A DNA stretch of 64,000 nt from Marilutibacter aestuarii (GCF_006546775.1 NZ_VICE01000006.1:23005-87004), one strand, 5' to 3'. Numbered from the stretch's first letter, positions 26,453-35,859 are shown. A program made the numbers and translations. The notes: generated by a model from the sequence alone, not told the origin.

Positions 26453-28117
26453 CTACTCGGGCCGGCGGTATACCGCCTGCCCGTCGACATAGGTCGCCAG
26501 CACCGTCAACTCGCGCAGGTCCGCAGGCGCGATCGCCAGCGGGTCCTCGGCGAGCACCACGAAGTCGGCGCGCTTGCCCGCGGCCAGGCTGCCGACCTCG
26601 TTCTCGGCGAAGCCGGCGAACGCGGCGTCCAAGGTGAAGCCACGCAAGGCCTCGAAGGCGGTGAGCTTTTCCTCCGGACGCCAACCGCCCACGGGCAGGC
26701 CTTGCGCGTCGCTGCGGGTGGTGGCGGCATGCAGGCCCAGGCGCGGATCGACCGACTCGACCGGGAAGTCCGAACCCAGGGCCAGGCGCGTGCCGCTGTC
26801 GCGCAACTGGCGCCAGGAATAGGCCCCCACGATGCGCGCAGGACCCAGCCGGTCCTCCGCCCACGGCATGTCGCTGGTGGCATGGGTCGGCTGCATCGAG
26901 GCGATCACGTGCATGCGGGCCAGTCGCGGCAGGTCTTCGGCGGCAAGCACCTGCGCGTGTTCGATGCGCCAGCGATGCTCACCGTCGCGGCGATCCCCAA
27001 GCACGTCGGCATAGGCCTCGAGCACTTCGTGGTTGCCGCGGTCGCCGATCGCGTGGGTGGCGACCTGCACGCCGCAATCCATCGCCTTGCGGGCGACCTC
27101 ATGCAGCCCTTCGGGCGAGGTCACCATCAGGCCGCGATTGCCGGCGTCGTCGCTGTAGTCGGCCAGCAGGGCCGCCCCGCGGCTGCCAAGGGCGCCGTCG
27201 GCGTAGACCTTCACCGTGCGCATCTGCAGGCGCCCGGAGGGATGCCGGTAGAGCCCGTCGCGGCAGAGCGCCGCGAGCGCGTCGCCATCACCCGCGGCCA
27301 TCGCGGTGATGCGCATCGGCAACGCGCCGCGGTCGGCCAGGCGCCGGTAGCGCTCCAGCCCGGCCAGGTCGACGCCGGCATCGTGCGCCCCGGTCAGGCC
27401 GTGCGCCACGGCGTCCTGCATGCCGAGCACCAGCGCGCGTTCGGCGAGTGCTTCGTCCAGCGGCGGCCGCGCGGCGTCGACCAGTGCCGAGGCGGCGTCG
27501 ACGAAGATGCCCGTCGGCTGGCCGTTGGCGTCCCGGACGATGCGCCCGCCTTCGGGTTGCCAGTCGCCCGCCAGGTCGCGCGTCACGGCCCGCATGGCGA
27601 CGCTGTTCGCCCAGCCGGCGTGGCCGTCGATCCGCTCCAGCCAGACCGCGCGGTCCGGGAATGCCGCGTCGAGGTCGGCGGCGGTCGGGAAATCCCGCTC
27701 GGGCCAGTCGTTCTGGTCCCAGCCGCGACCGATGAGCCAGGTACCGGCAGGCAGGTCGCGGGCGAACGCGCGCAACCGCGCCAGCACCTCGCTCTTGTCG
27801 CGCGTGCCCACGAGGTCGGCGGTCAGCTTCGTCATCCCCAGGCCAGCGACATGCCCGTGCGCATCGATCAGCCCCGGCACCACGGTCGCCTCGCCCAGGT
27901 CCAGCGGTTCGGCATCCGGATAGCGGGCCGCGAGCGCCTCGGCCGGACCGGTCCCGAGGATACGGCCGCTCCCGTCGAAGGCGATGGCCTGCACGCGGGG
28001 TGCATCCGCTTCCATGGTGTGGATGGTGCGTGCACGCAGCACGGTCACGTCCGCGGCGTGGACGGTGCTGGTCGACAGCGCCAGGGCGGCCGCCAGGGCC
28101 AGGCAACGAATGCGCAT
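26453..28117 (-). CDS. Exported YtcJ-like amidohydrolase
   Basis: 554 residues. A Sec signal (CLALAAALALSTSTVHAA) is followed by an amidohydrolase_3 domain: the metal motif HGHVAG after VVPGLIDA, a THAIGDRG His, the RIEHAQ His, and the GSDFPVESV Asp near the C-terminus. The family includes N-substituted formamide deformylase and related exported enzymes; the substrate here is unknown. Length and domain layout are normal. It is convergent with the PAP2 gene and separated by 87 nt from the upstream hydrolase-OsmC gene. Confidence 0.88.
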   Translation of the reverse strand: MRIRCLALAAALALSTSTVHAADVTVLRARTIHTMEADAPRVQAIAFDGSGRILGTGPAEALAARYPDAEPLDLGEATVVPGLIDAHGHVAGLGMTKLTADLVGTRDKSEVLARLRAFARDLPAGTWLIGRGWDQNDWPERDFPTAADLDAAFPDRAVWLERIDGHAGWANSVAMRAVTRDLAGDWQPEGGRIVRDANGQPTGIFVDAASALVDAARPPLDEALAERALVLGMQDAVAHGLTGAHDAGVDLAGLERYRRLADRGALPMRITAMAAGDGDALAALCRDGLYRHPSGRLQMRTVKVYADGALGSRGAALLADYSDDAGNRGLMVTSPEGLHEVARKAMDCGVQVATHAIGDRGNHEVLEAYADVLGDRRDGEHRWRIEHAQVLAAEDLPRLARMHVIASMQPTHATSDMPWAEDRLGPARIVGAYSWRQLRDSGTRLALGSDFPVESVDPRLGLHAATTRSDAQGLPVGGWRPEEKLTAFEALRGFTLDAAFAGFAENEVGSLAAGKRADFVVLAEDPLAIAPADLRELTVLATYVDGQAVYRRPE

Positions 28118-28204
28118 CCTCGATCTCCCTCCGGACAGGCCTGCGACTGTGCGCGAGCGGCGGGCGCCGGATCAAGCCCCCGCCCGGAGCCCGCCGGTCG
28201 GGGC

Positions 28205-29434
28205 TCAGTCGACGAGGTGCGTCACGATCACCGGAGCGCTGGCCAGGGTCCGGTGGACCGGGCAACGATCGGCGATCCGCAGCAGGTCCTCGCGTTGCGC
28301 CGCGTCGAGATCGCCGACCAGGCGCACGCGACGGGTGATGCGCTCGACGTGGCCGTCGCGCTCGGCGCACTCGGCGCAGTCGCGGGCGTGTACCCGCTCG
28401 TGGACGAGTTCGATGTCGACGTCCTCCAGCGGGATGCGCTTGCGATCGGCGTACATCCGCAGGGTCATCGAGGTGCAGGCGCCCAGGCTCATCAGCAGCA
28501 GGTCGTAGGGCGTGGGGCCGCGGTTGCCCCCGCCCATCCCCAGCGGTTCGTCCGCCAGCAGTGCGTGCGAGGCGCTGTAGAGGCCGCGCAGGAAATGCTT
28601 GTCGAGCTCGGTGACCAGCACCTCGCCCTCCTCCACCGTCCCGGCAGGCCGCGTGGGTGGCGCCATCAGGCCCAGGTAGCGTCCGGCCCACGCGGCCAGG
28701 GTGGCGCTGACGTACTCGGCGTCCTCCTGCCGCGACAGCAGGTGGTCGGCGCGATCGAGCGAGATGAAGCTCTTGGGATGCAGGGCCGCTTCGTAGATGC
28801 GCGCCGCCTGTTCGATGGGCACCACCTCGTCGAGCGGGGAATGGAACACGAGCAGGGGGCGCCCCAGCCTGCGGATGTGGCCGGCGGACGCGTGCGCGTC
28901 GAGGTCGTCGAGCAGCTGCCGGCGGATGTTGAAGCGGCGCGGCCCCAGGGTGACGCTCGCCTCGCCGTCGCGATGCAGGCGCTCTTCCACGTCGGCGAAC
29001 AGGTGCTTGACGTGGTCGGCGGTGGCCGGGGCTCCGATCGTCGCCACGGCCTTCACGCCGGGCAGGGACTGCGCGGCCACCAGCACCGCCGCCCCGCCCA
29101 GGCTGTGGCCCACCAGGAGGCTGGGGGCCGAATGATGCGCCTCGAGCGCCTGCGCGGCGGCCAGCAGGTCCGCCACGTTGGACGAAAAATCGGTGTTGGC
29201 GAAGTCGCCGTCGCTGCCGCCCAGGCCCGTGAAGTCGAAGCGCAGCACGGCGATCCCGCGCGCGGCCAGTCCACGGCTGATGCGGGTGGCCGCGGCGATG
29301 TCCTTGCCGCAGGTGAAGCAGTGGGCGAACACCGCGTAGCGCCAGTCTTCCGGGCGCCCCGACAGGGGGGTCTCCAGCAGCCCGGCCAGGGTCTGGCCCT
29401 CTGCGTTGGCGAACTCGAACTTCTGGCGCGGCAT
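28205..29434 (-). CDS. Alpha/beta hydrolase-OsmC fusion protein
   Basis: 409 residues from the ATG at 29434. Residues 1-255 are an alpha/beta hydrolase with the nucleophile motif GHSLGG and an HSPLDEVVP Asp and ADHLL His. The rest is an OsmC/Ohr domain with two redox cysteines (GACTSM and RCPVHR). OsmC proteins reduce organic hydroperoxides with thiols. The fused form occurs in several proteobacteria; the joint role is not established. It diverges from msrB, another oxidative-damage gene. Confidence 0.9.
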   Translation of the reverse strand: MPRQKFEFANAEGQTLAGLLETPLSGRPEDWRYAVFAHCFTCGKDIAAATRISRGLAARGIAVLRFDFTGLGGSDGDFANTDFSSNVADLLAAAQALEAHHSAPSLLVGHSLGGAAVLVAAQSLPGVKAVATIGAPATADHVKHLFADVEERLHRDGEASVTLGPRRFNIRRQLLDDLDAHASAGHIRRLGRPLLVFHSPLDEVVPIEQAARIYEAALHPKSFISLDRADHLLSRQEDAEYVSATLAAWAGRYLGLMAPPTRPAGTVEEGEVLVTELDKHFLRGLYSASHALLADEPLGMGGGNRGPTPYDLLLMSLGACTSMTLRMYADRKRIPLEDVDIELVHERVHARDCAECAERDGHVERITRRVRLVGDLDAAQREDLLRIADRCPVHRTLASAPVIVTHLVD

Positions 29435-29523
29435 CGGCGGGCCCCGGGTGACGGCGGTGCATGCACGGTAACCGGGACGCTGTGACAAAGTAGTGGGGAG
29501 CCCTTCACCGGACAGGAACCCCC

Positions 29524-29970
29524 ATGCTCAAGTGGCAGGACGTGATCGCATTCGCCCGCGACGGCAACCCCAGGCCCGCGCGCCGGGTCGAGAAGAGCGA
29601 GGCCGAATGGCGCGCGCAACTGAGCCCCGAACAGTACCGCGTTACCCGCCAGGCCGGTACCGAGCGGGCCTTCAGCAATCCGATGTGCGGCCTGCTGGAG
29701 CCCGGTCGTTACCACTGCATCGGCTGCGACAGCCTGCTGTTCGACGCCGGCGAGAAGTTCGACTCCGGCACCGGCTGGCCGTCCTTCACGCAGCCGGCGA
29801 CGGTGGAGGCGATCGCCTACCGGCTGGACGAGAGCCACGGCATGCAGCGGGTGGAAACGATGTGCAACACCTGCGACGCCCACCTCGGCCACGTGTTCCC
29901 CGACGGCCCGCCGCCCAGTGGCCTGCGCTACTGCATGAACGCGGTCGCCCTGCGCAAGGCGGCCGACTGA
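29524..29970 (+). CDS. msrB: Peptide-methionine (R)-S-oxide reductase MsrB
   Basis: 148 residues. Zinc cysteines are CIGC and CNTC; the substrate segment GTGWPSF and the HLGHVFPDGP motif are intact. The catalytic Cys is in RYCMN. A further Cys in NPMCGL could resolve the sulfenic acid. The C-terminus is short, with Ala where many MsrB proteins have Ser after the Asn. It repairs methionine-R-sulfoxide in proteins, probably in the cytoplasm since there is no signal peptide. It ends 9 nt from the convergent ABC permease stop. Confidence 0.95.
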   Translation: MLKWQDVIAFARDGNPRPARRVEKSEAEWRAQLSPEQYRVTRQAGTERAFSNPMCGLLEPGRYHCIGCDSLLFDAGEKFDSGTGWPSFTQPATVEAIAYRLDESHGMQRVETMCNTCDAHLGHVFPDGPPPSGLRYCMNAVALRKAAD

Positions 29971-29979
29971 AGCACGGCC

Positions 29980-31080
29980 TCAGTCGAGCCGCTTGCGGAA
30001 GCGCTGGATCGCCAGCGTCATCATCACGGCGGTGAAAGCCAGCAGCGCAAGCACGTCGGGCCACAGTTCCCACAGGCTCGCGCCGCGCAACATGACCCCG
30101 CGTATCAGCCGCAGGAAATGGGTCAGCGGCAGCACCTCCGCCAGCCACTGCACCGGCCGCGGCATGCCCGCGAACGGGAACATGAAGCCCGACAGCAGGA
30201 TCGACGGCAGGAACACGAAGAACGTCATCTGCATGGCCTGGAACTGCGACCGCGCGCGCGTCGAGATCAGCAGGCCCAGGGTGAGGTTGGCCAGGATCAG
30301 CAGGATCGAGGCGACGTAGACGTCGAGCACGCTGCCCAGCACGGGCACCTTGAACAGCCAGACGCCGAGCAGCAGCACGACGCTGGTCTGGACCAGGCCG
30401 ATCACCGCGTACGGCAGCACCTTGCCGATCATCAGTTCGGCCCGGCTGATCGGCGTGGCGATCAGCAGCTCCATGTTGCCGCGCTCGCGCTCGCGGACGA
30501 TCGCCACGCCGGTGAACAGCACCATGGTCATGGTCAGGATCACCCCGATCAGGCCCGGCACGATGTTCACCGCCGAACGTCGCTCGGGATTGTAGAAGGC
30601 CACCACCCCGATCGGCGCCACGCGCCCGGGTGCGGCGGCGGCGCCGGCCGTCGGCGACGCGATCGGCATCTGCGCCAGCTGCACCGCGGCGCTCTGGACC
30701 ACGGTATCGCTGCCGTCGACCATCACCTGCACCAGTTCGCGCCCCTCGATGCGGCGGCGCTCGAAGTCGCGCGGGACCGCCACGCCCACGCTGATCTCGC
30801 CCCGACGCAGCATGTCGACCAGTTCCGCCGGCGTGTCGGCGCGGGCGACCGGTTCGATCACGCCGGTCGCCAGCATGTCCATGACGAGCTCGCGCGAGGC
30901 GCGCGTGCCCGATTCGTCGACGATGGCGGCGTCCAGCCCGCGCAGGTTGAGGTTGATGGCGTAGCCGAACAGCACCAGCTGCATGACCGGGATGCCGATG
31001 ATCATCGCCAGCGTGACGCGGTCGCGGCCCATCTGCCGCAGTTCCTTCAGCACGATCGCCCACAGGCGGCGCCCGTTCAT
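29980..31080 (-). CDS. ABC-2 type export permease
   Basis: 366 residues from the ATG overlapping the ATPase stop (ATGA). One helix is near the N-terminus (about 22-42), a large extracytoplasmic loop follows (about 45-170), then five helices, the usual ABC2_membrane_3 (YhhJ/YbhS-like) topology. The motif RERERGNMELLIATPISR between helices is diagnostic. It forms the membrane part of the exporter encoded here; only one permease gene is present, so a homodimer is likely. It is the last gene of the TetR-controlled operon. Confidence 0.92.
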   Translation of the reverse strand: MNGRRLWAIVLKELRQMGRDRVTLAMIIGIPVMQLVLFGYAINLNLRGLDAAIVDESGTRASRELVMDMLATGVIEPVARADTPAELVDMLRRGEISVGVAVPRDFERRRIEGRELVQVMVDGSDTVVQSAAVQLAQMPIASPTAGAAAAPGRVAPIGVVAFYNPERRSAVNIVPGLIGVILTMTMVLFTGVAIVRERERGNMELLIATPISRAELMIGKVLPYAVIGLVQTSVVLLLGVWLFKVPVLGSVLDVYVASILLILANLTLGLLISTRARSQFQAMQMTFFVFLPSILLSGFMFPFAGMPRPVQWLAEVLPLTHFLRLIRGVMLRGASLWELWPDVLALLAFTAVMMTLAIQRFRKRLD

Positions 31081-32069
31081 GCCCCGCCTCCCGCATCCGG
31101 CCCCGGATGCAGCTCGCGGTGGGTCGGGCTGCCGCGCGTGGCGTCGACGAACACGTCCTCCAGGTTGGGCTCGACCCGATCGACCGCGGCGTCGCCGTCC
31201 TGTTCGCGCAAGGCATCGCGAACGCGCGCCTGCGCATCCTCGCCATCGCCCGCCAGCACCCGCAATGCGTTGCCGATCTGGGCGACGCTCAGGATGCCCG
31301 GCAGGTCGACCAGCAGGCGCTTGGCCCGGCGCGGTCGCGACGATTGCACTTCGAGCGTGCGGCCGGCCAGCCGCGCGGTGAGCTCGGCCGGGGTGCCGTC
31401 GGCGACCAGCACGCCGCGGTCGAGGATGGCCAGGCGATGGCAGCGCTCGGCTTCGTCCATGTAGTGGGTCGAGACCAGGAGGGTGGTGCCGGCGTCGGCC
31501 AGCTCGAACAACTTCTCCCAGAAGTCGCGGCGCGACTCGGGATCCACCGCGCTGGTGGGTTCGTCGAGGAACAGCAGTTCGGGTGCGTGGATCACCGCCG
31601 CGGCCAGCGCCAGGCGCTGCTTCTGCCCGCCGCTCATGGTGCCGGCCAGCTGAGCCTGCCGGTCGCCGAAGTGGTACTGCTCGACGAGTTCGTCGATCCG
31701 TGCGCGCGTGCGCCGTCGCGGCACGCCCTGCGCGGCAGCCATGAACTCCAGGTTTTCGCGGACCGACAGGTCCTCGAACAGGGAGAAGCGCTGAGTCATG
31801 TAACCGATCCGCTGCCGCAGCGCCTCGGCCTGCGCGGGGATGTCCAGGCCCAGAACGCGAATGTCGCCGCGGGTCGGGATCAGCAGGCCGCACAGCATGC
31901 GGATGGTGGTGGATTTGCCCGATCCGTTCGGCCCCAGGAAGCCGTACACCTGCGCCCGGGGCACGCTCAGATCGACCGCGTCGACGGCGACCAGGTCGCC
32001 GAAGGACCTGGTCAGCCCGCGGGCGCGGATCGCGATCGCGGCATCGTCGTCGGCATTGGAATTCGACAT
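31077..32069 (-). CDS. ABC exporter ATPase
   Basis: 330 residues from the ATG at 32069. It has Walker A GPNGSGKST, the Q-loop YMTQRFSLFEDL, signature MSGGQKQRL, Walker B LLFLDEPTS and a switch His in STHYMDEAERC. A long C-terminal extension is typical of drug-export ATPases of the YbhF/CcmA class. It powers the adjacent permease. The start is 1 nt from the stop of a 55-codon frame, which itself overlaps hlyD. Confidence 0.93.
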   Translation of the reverse strand: MSNSNADDDAAIAIRARGLTRSFGDLVAVDAVDLSVPRAQVYGFLGPNGSGKSTTIRMLCGLLIPTRGDIRVLGLDIPAQAEALRQRIGYMTQRFSLFEDLSVRENLEFMAAAQGVPRRRTRARIDELVEQYHFGDRQAQLAGTMSGGQKQRLALAAAVIHAPELLFLDEPTSAVDPESRRDFWEKLFELADAGTTLLVSTHYMDEAERCHRLAILDRGVLVADGTPAELTARLAGRTLEVQSSRPRRAKRLLVDLPGILSVAQIGNALRVLAGDGEDAQARVRDALREQDGDAAVDRVEPNLEDVFVDATRGSPTHRELHPGPDAGGGA

Positions 32070-32070
32070 G

Positions 32071-32238
32071 TCAGCAGGCGTCGCCCGGGCGCAGGACGGG
32101 GGGCAGCGCCCTCGCCTCCTCGCGACGCCGGCGCCCCTCACGCTCGCGGCCCCGCTCCAGCACGATACGGCGCCCGACGCGGGCGGCCCGGCGGGTGGAG
32201 GTCGCGCGCAGCATCGCAGGCAGGCACTCGCGCCTCAT
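32071..32238 (-). CDS. Possible 55-residue Arg-rich protein within the ABC operon
   Basis: An ATG at 32238 overlaps the hlyD stop (ATGA), and the frame stops 1 nt before the ATPase start. The product is very basic: Arg-rich clusters such as RRAARVGRR and REREGRRRREEAR, ending in Asp-Ala-Cys. No family is recognised. The exact fit between two real genes favours translation. It could be a genuine small protein or only a coupling frame that keeps ribosomes moving. A high-GC frame of this length could also be chance. Confidence 0.4.
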   Translation of the reverse strand: MRRECLPAMLRATSTRRAARVGRRIVLERGREREGRRRREEARALPPVLRPGDAC

Positions 32239-33209
32239 TCCGCCGCCTCCTCGCCTGCCGCCGGGAAGGTCGCGGTGACGGGTACGCCCACCGGCAGGTC
32301 CTGCACGCCCTCGCCGTGGAGGCTGATCTCGGCGACATAGCTCAGGCGCGCCGCGTCCTCGCCGGTCAACGCGTAGTACGGCGTGAAGTTCGGTTCGCCC
32401 CGGATCATCCGCACTTCGCCATCGAAGGCATCGTCGCGGCCCTCGATGCGAACCCGCGCCTTCTGCCCCACGCGGATCAAGGCGCGGATCGGCTCGGGCA
32501 CGTAGACGCGCGCGAAGGGGGCGTCGCCGACCAGCAGCACCGCCAATGGCGCACCCACCGGGGCCTGGTCGCCGAGTTCGTAAGGGAGTTGCTCGACGAG
32601 GCCGTTGCGCGGCGCGACGACATCGAGCTTGGCCAGGTCGACGGCCTGGGCCCGGGCCTCGGCCCTGCGCGCCGCCTCGGCGGCAGCGCCCTGGGCGATG
32701 GCTTCGCTGCGGCTGCCGCGTTCGAGTTCGAGCAGCGCCGCCTCGGCCTGGCGGACCACGGCGCTGGCATTGGCGGCAGCGGCACGTGCACGGTCGACGT
32801 CGGCCGCGGCGACGAGTTGGCGTCGACCCAGTGGCTGGAGCCGCGCATGGTACGCCCGTGCGTCCGCGGCCTGCGCTCGTGCCGCGGCAAGCTGTGCGCG
32901 GGCCTGCTCGATCGACTCGCTGCGCGGTCCGGCCTCCAGTTCGGCAAGCGCCTCGCCGGCCTGGCGCGCCTGGGCACGCGCGGCCTCCAGGCGCGAGCGG
33001 GTGCGCGTGGTCTCCAGTTGCAAGATGCGTTCGCCGGCGCGGACGACCTGCCCTTCGCGCACGTCGATCGCGACGATGCGCTCGGCCGCGGGCGCCGGCA
33101 GCGTGATGCGGTCGCGCTCGAGCGTGCCCAGCGCATGCGGGGCGTCCCCATCGCAGGCCGCCAGCGTCGCGCTCGCCAGCAGGCAGGCCAGCAGGGTGCG
33201 GGGGTTCAT
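32235..33209 (-). CDS. HlyD-family periplasmic adaptor, putative lipoprotein
   Basis: 324 residues from the ATG that overlaps the tetR stop. The signal ends in a lipobox-like Leu-Ala-Ala-Cys (C19), so it is probably lipid-anchored in the inner membrane. Biotinyl-lipoyl-like halves (IVAIDVREGQVVRAGERIL and LDVVAPRNGLVEQL) flank an Ala-rich coiled-coil hairpin (about 70-195). A beta-barrel region follows. It links the ABC exporter to an outer-membrane channel, comparable to YbhG. No TolC gene is nearby. Confidence 0.9.
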   Translation of the reverse strand: MNPRTLLACLLASATLAACDGDAPHALGTLERDRITLPAPAAERIVAIDVREGQVVRAGERILQLETTRTRSRLEAARAQARQAGEALAELEAGPRSESIEQARAQLAAARAQAADARAYHARLQPLGRRQLVAAADVDRARAAAANASAVVRQAEAALLELERGSRSEAIAQGAAAEAARRAEARAQAVDLAKLDVVAPRNGLVEQLPYELGDQAPVGAPLAVLLVGDAPFARVYVPEPIRALIRVGQKARVRIEGRDDAFDGEVRMIRGEPNFTPYYALTGEDAARLSYVAEISLHGEGVQDLPVGVPVTATFPAAGEEAAE

Positions 33210-33931
33210 CGTGATGCCTCCACCGTAGCGGCGGGCAACTCGAGCCCGCGGTCGAGCAAGGCCAGCGTGTGCCGGCGCAAGGCGTCGAAATCGAGGTCGT
33301 CGGCACCGAACAACTGCCGCCATACCGGCGCGCCGGCGATCGGGAACATGGTCAAGCCGACCAGCGAGACCATCAGCAGGCGGGGGTCGAGATCGGCGTT
33401 GAGCTCGCCGCGCTCGCGGGCCTCGGCGAAGCGCCCGGCCATCATCAGCGGCAGTCGTGGCCCGAGCCGCTCGAACAGGACGTCGCGCAGGCCACCCCCT
33501 TCGCACAGGACCTCGCGCACCCACAGTGCCGGCAGCCACGGATGGGCGGCGACCAAGGCGCCGATGCCCTGCACGAAACCGGCGACCAGACCGGCGACGT
33601 CGTTGCCCTCGCCGGCGACGCGCGCGCGCAGGCCCTCGAAGGCCGGCAGGATGCGTGCCTCGATCACCGCCTCGCGCAGCCGCGCCTTGTCGCCGAAGTA
33701 ATAGTGCAGCAACGCGGGATTGACCTCGGCCTGGTCGGCGATCCGGCGCAGCGTGGTGGCCGCGATGCCGTGTTCGACCCAGCAGGCGATGGCGGCGTCG
33801 AGCACGCGCTCACGCTGGTCGGGTGCGTCCGCGCCCGGACGCCCGGGCGGCCGCCTGCGCGACTTCGCGCCCCCGCCCGATGCGGGACGGGGGCGGCCGC
33901 GCGGGCCCGGCGGGTTGGCTGGCTGGCTCAT
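33206..33931 (-). CDS. TetR/AcrR family repressor of the ABC export operon
   Basis: 241 residues. After a Pro/Arg/Gly-rich disordered N-terminus of about 40 residues, the helix-turn-helix reads ATTLRRIADQAEVNPALLHYYFGDK. The C-terminal ligand domain resembles the CecR/YbhR-type group. It is the first gene of the operon and overlaps hlyD by ATGA. An AT-rich inverted repeat just upstream of the start is a good candidate for its own operator. Confidence 0.9.
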   Translation of the reverse strand: MSQPANPPGPRGRPRPASGGGAKSRRRPPGRPGADAPDQRERVLDAAIACWVEHGIAATTLRRIADQAEVNPALLHYYFGDKARLREAVIEARILPAFEGLRARVAGEGNDVAGLVAGFVQGIGALVAAHPWLPALWVREVLCEGGGLRDVLFERLGPRLPLMMAGRFAEARERGELNADLDPRLLMVSLVGLTMFPIAGAPVWRQLFGADDLDFDALRRHTLALLDRGLELPAATVEASR

Positions 33932-33939
33932 GCGGTTAT

Positions 33940-33955
33940 TTAATTGAATGATTAA
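33940..33955. promoter_or_regulatory. Candidate TetR operator
   Basis: The inverted repeat TTAAT-N6-ATTAA lies 8 nt upstream of the tetR start. It sits in an AT-rich patch of about 25 nt that stands out sharply from the GC-rich surroundings. Placement fits autoregulation, and binding here would also block ribosome access or promoter clearance. Confidence 0.5.
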
Positions 33956-34071
33956 TTTAATTGCAAGTGCCGGGTATTCCCGCGCCCTGCCCGCATGGCT
34001 CCGGTGCGGGTCACGCGGGCCGAACGCATGCGGGGCTATCCTTCTTTTCCTGATCTTCCGCTTTCGCCACG

Positions 34072-34293
34072 ATGCCCAAGGACGACACGAGACCCCCGCC
34101 CCGCCTTCGCGACCAGGCCCTGGCCCTCTGGCTGCTCTCGCTGGGCCTGCTTGGCATGCTCCGTTTCGCGATGCGCGCGGTCCGCGATGGCACTGGCGGC
34201 GCCGATGCAGTGGCCTGGGCCTACCTGGTCGGCGGCGCACTGGTCGCGCTGTGCGGGGCCAAGGCATGGCGCCGCCGGCCACCGCCGGGCTGA
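34072..34293 (+). CDS. Small putative membrane protein, unknown family
   Basis: 73 residues with two hydrophobic segments (about 17-33 and 46-62) separated by a charged loop, and basic ends. No known family is recognised. It lies 78 nt before phoH in the same direction. The ribosome site is poor. The two-helix pattern favours a real gene, but other open frames overlap here. Confidence 0.45.
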   Translation: MPKDDTRPPPRLRDQALALWLLSLGLLGMLRFAMRAVRDGTGGADAVAWAYLVGGALVALCGAKAWRRRPPPG

Positions 34294-34371
34294 CACGCCC
34301 CTTGCCTTCCCGTGTTTCGCCCTGATCTTCCCGGATCGACCCGCCCGACCCTTTTCCCAGCCGAGCACGCA

Positions 34372-35367
34372 TTGAACGACTCCGCCTCCCGCGCCACCAC
34401 GTCCGAATTCGCCCTCGATCCCGCCGACGCCGAGCGCCTGGCCAACCTGGCCGGCCCGTTCGACGCCCACCTGCGCCTGCTCGAACTGCGCCTGGGCGTG
34501 GAGATCGCCAACCGCGGCAACATCTTCAAGGTCACCGGCGCCAAGGGCGCGGTCAAGCGCACCGAGAAGCTGCTGCACGCGCTGTGGCAGGACGCCGGTA
34601 CCGAGACCCTGGACGAGCCGGCGATCCACCTGCGCCTGGCCGAAGCCGGCGCCGATCGCATGGCGCAGGACTACGCGCCACAGGACGTCGCCATCCGGGT
34701 CAAGCGCGGCACCGTGCGCGGTCGCGGCGCCAACCAGGCCAAGTACCTCCACGCGATCGCCACCCACGACATCAACTTCGGCATCGGGCCCGCCGGTACC
34801 GGCAAGACCTTCCTCGCGGTCGCCAGCGCGGTCGAGGCCCTGAATGAGGGCCGCGTGCACCGCCTGATCCTGGTGCGTCCGGCGGTCGAGGCCGGCGAGA
34901 AGCTGGGTTTCCTGCCCGGCGATCTCACCCAGAAGGTCGACCCGTACCTGCGCCCGCTCTACGACGCGCTGTACGAAATGCTCGGGGTCGAGAAGGTGGT
35001 CAAGCTGCTGGAGAAGAACGTCATCGAGATCGCGCCGCTGGCGTACATGCGCGGCCGCACCCTGAACGATGCCTTCGTCATCCTCGACGAAGCCCAGAAC
35101 ACCTCCATCGAGCAGATGAAGATGTTCCTGACCCGCATCGGCTACGGCAGCACCGCGGTCGTCACCGGCGACATGACCCAGATCGACCTGCCGCGCCACC
35201 AGAAGTCGGGGCTCAAGGACGCCATCGAAGTGCTGCACGAGGTCGACGGCATCTCGTTCACCTTCTTCGAGTCGCGCGACGTGGTGCGCCACCCGCTGGT
35301 CGCGCGCATCGTCAACGCTTACGATGCACGTGATGCGACGGACGTCCAGTCCGGCGCCAAGGGCTGA
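34372..35367 (+). CDS. phoH: PhoH-like ATPase
   Basis: 331 residues if started at the TTG at 34372, which gives the usual length. A GTG at 34312 would add 20 residues without clear homology. An N-terminal KH-like region (about 25-75) precedes the PhoH ATPase: Walker A GPAGTGKT (139-146), Walker B VILDEAQN. The protein is linked to RNA metabolism and belongs to the conserved phoH-ybeY-corC cluster. ybeY follows after 9 nt. Confidence 0.92.
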   Translation: MNDSASRATTSEFALDPADAERLANLAGPFDAHLRLLELRLGVEIANRGNIFKVTGAKGAVKRTEKLLHALWQDAGTETLDEPAIHLRLAEAGADRMAQDYAPQDVAIRVKRGTVRGRGANQAKYLHAIATHDINFGIGPAGTGKTFLAVASAVEALNEGRVHRLILVRPAVEAGEKLGFLPGDLTQKVDPYLRPLYDALYEMLGVEKVVKLLEKNVIEIAPLAYMRGRTLNDAFVILDEAQNTSIEQMKMFLTRIGYGSTAVVTGDMTQIDLPRHQKSGLKDAIEVLHEVDGISFTFFESRDVVRHPLVARIVNAYDARDATDVQSGAKG

Positions 35368-35376
35368 ACACAGGCC

Positions 35377-35859
35377 ATGACCCAAGGTCCCGTGCGACTC
35401 GATGTCAGCGTCACCTACGGGCTCCCGCGCACCGGGATCCCGGCCGCGGTGAGCTTCCGCAAGTGGGTGGCCGCCGCCCTCGACGGGCGCATCCGCGAGG
35501 CGGACCTGGCCGTGCGCATCGTCGACGTCCGCGAAGGGCGCGCGATGAACCGCCATTTCCGTGGCAAGGATTACGCCACCAACGTGCTCAGCTTCCCGGC
35601 CGAACTGCCCGAAGGCCTGCCCAGCGACGTCAGGTTCCCGCTGCTGGGGGACCTGGTGATCTGCGCGCCCGTGGTCGCCCGCGAGGCGCGGGACCAGAAG
35701 AAGCCGCTCGCCGCGCACTATGCCCACATGACCGTCCACGGCGCCCTGCACCTGCTGGGCTGGAACCACGAGGACGAACGCGAGGCCGAATGCATGGAGC
35801 AGCTCGAGCGCGAGATCCTCGCCTCCCTGGGCATCGCCGACCCGTACCGGGTGGACTGA
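35377..35859 (+). CDS. ybeY: Endoribonuclease YbeY
   Basis: 160 residues. The zinc motif H121-x3-H125-x5-H131 (HGALHLLGWNH) and the NVLSFP segment identify YbeY. It acts in 16S rRNA 3' maturation and ribosome quality control. It lies between phoH and corC, its usual position. Confidence 0.96.
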   Translation: MTQGPVRLDVSVTYGLPRTGIPAAVSFRKWVAAALDGRIREADLAVRIVDVREGRAMNRHFRGKDYATNVLSFPAELPEGLPSDVRFPLLGDLVICAPVVAREARDQKKPLAAHYAHMTVHGALHLLGWNHEDEREAECMEQLEREILASLGIADPYRVD

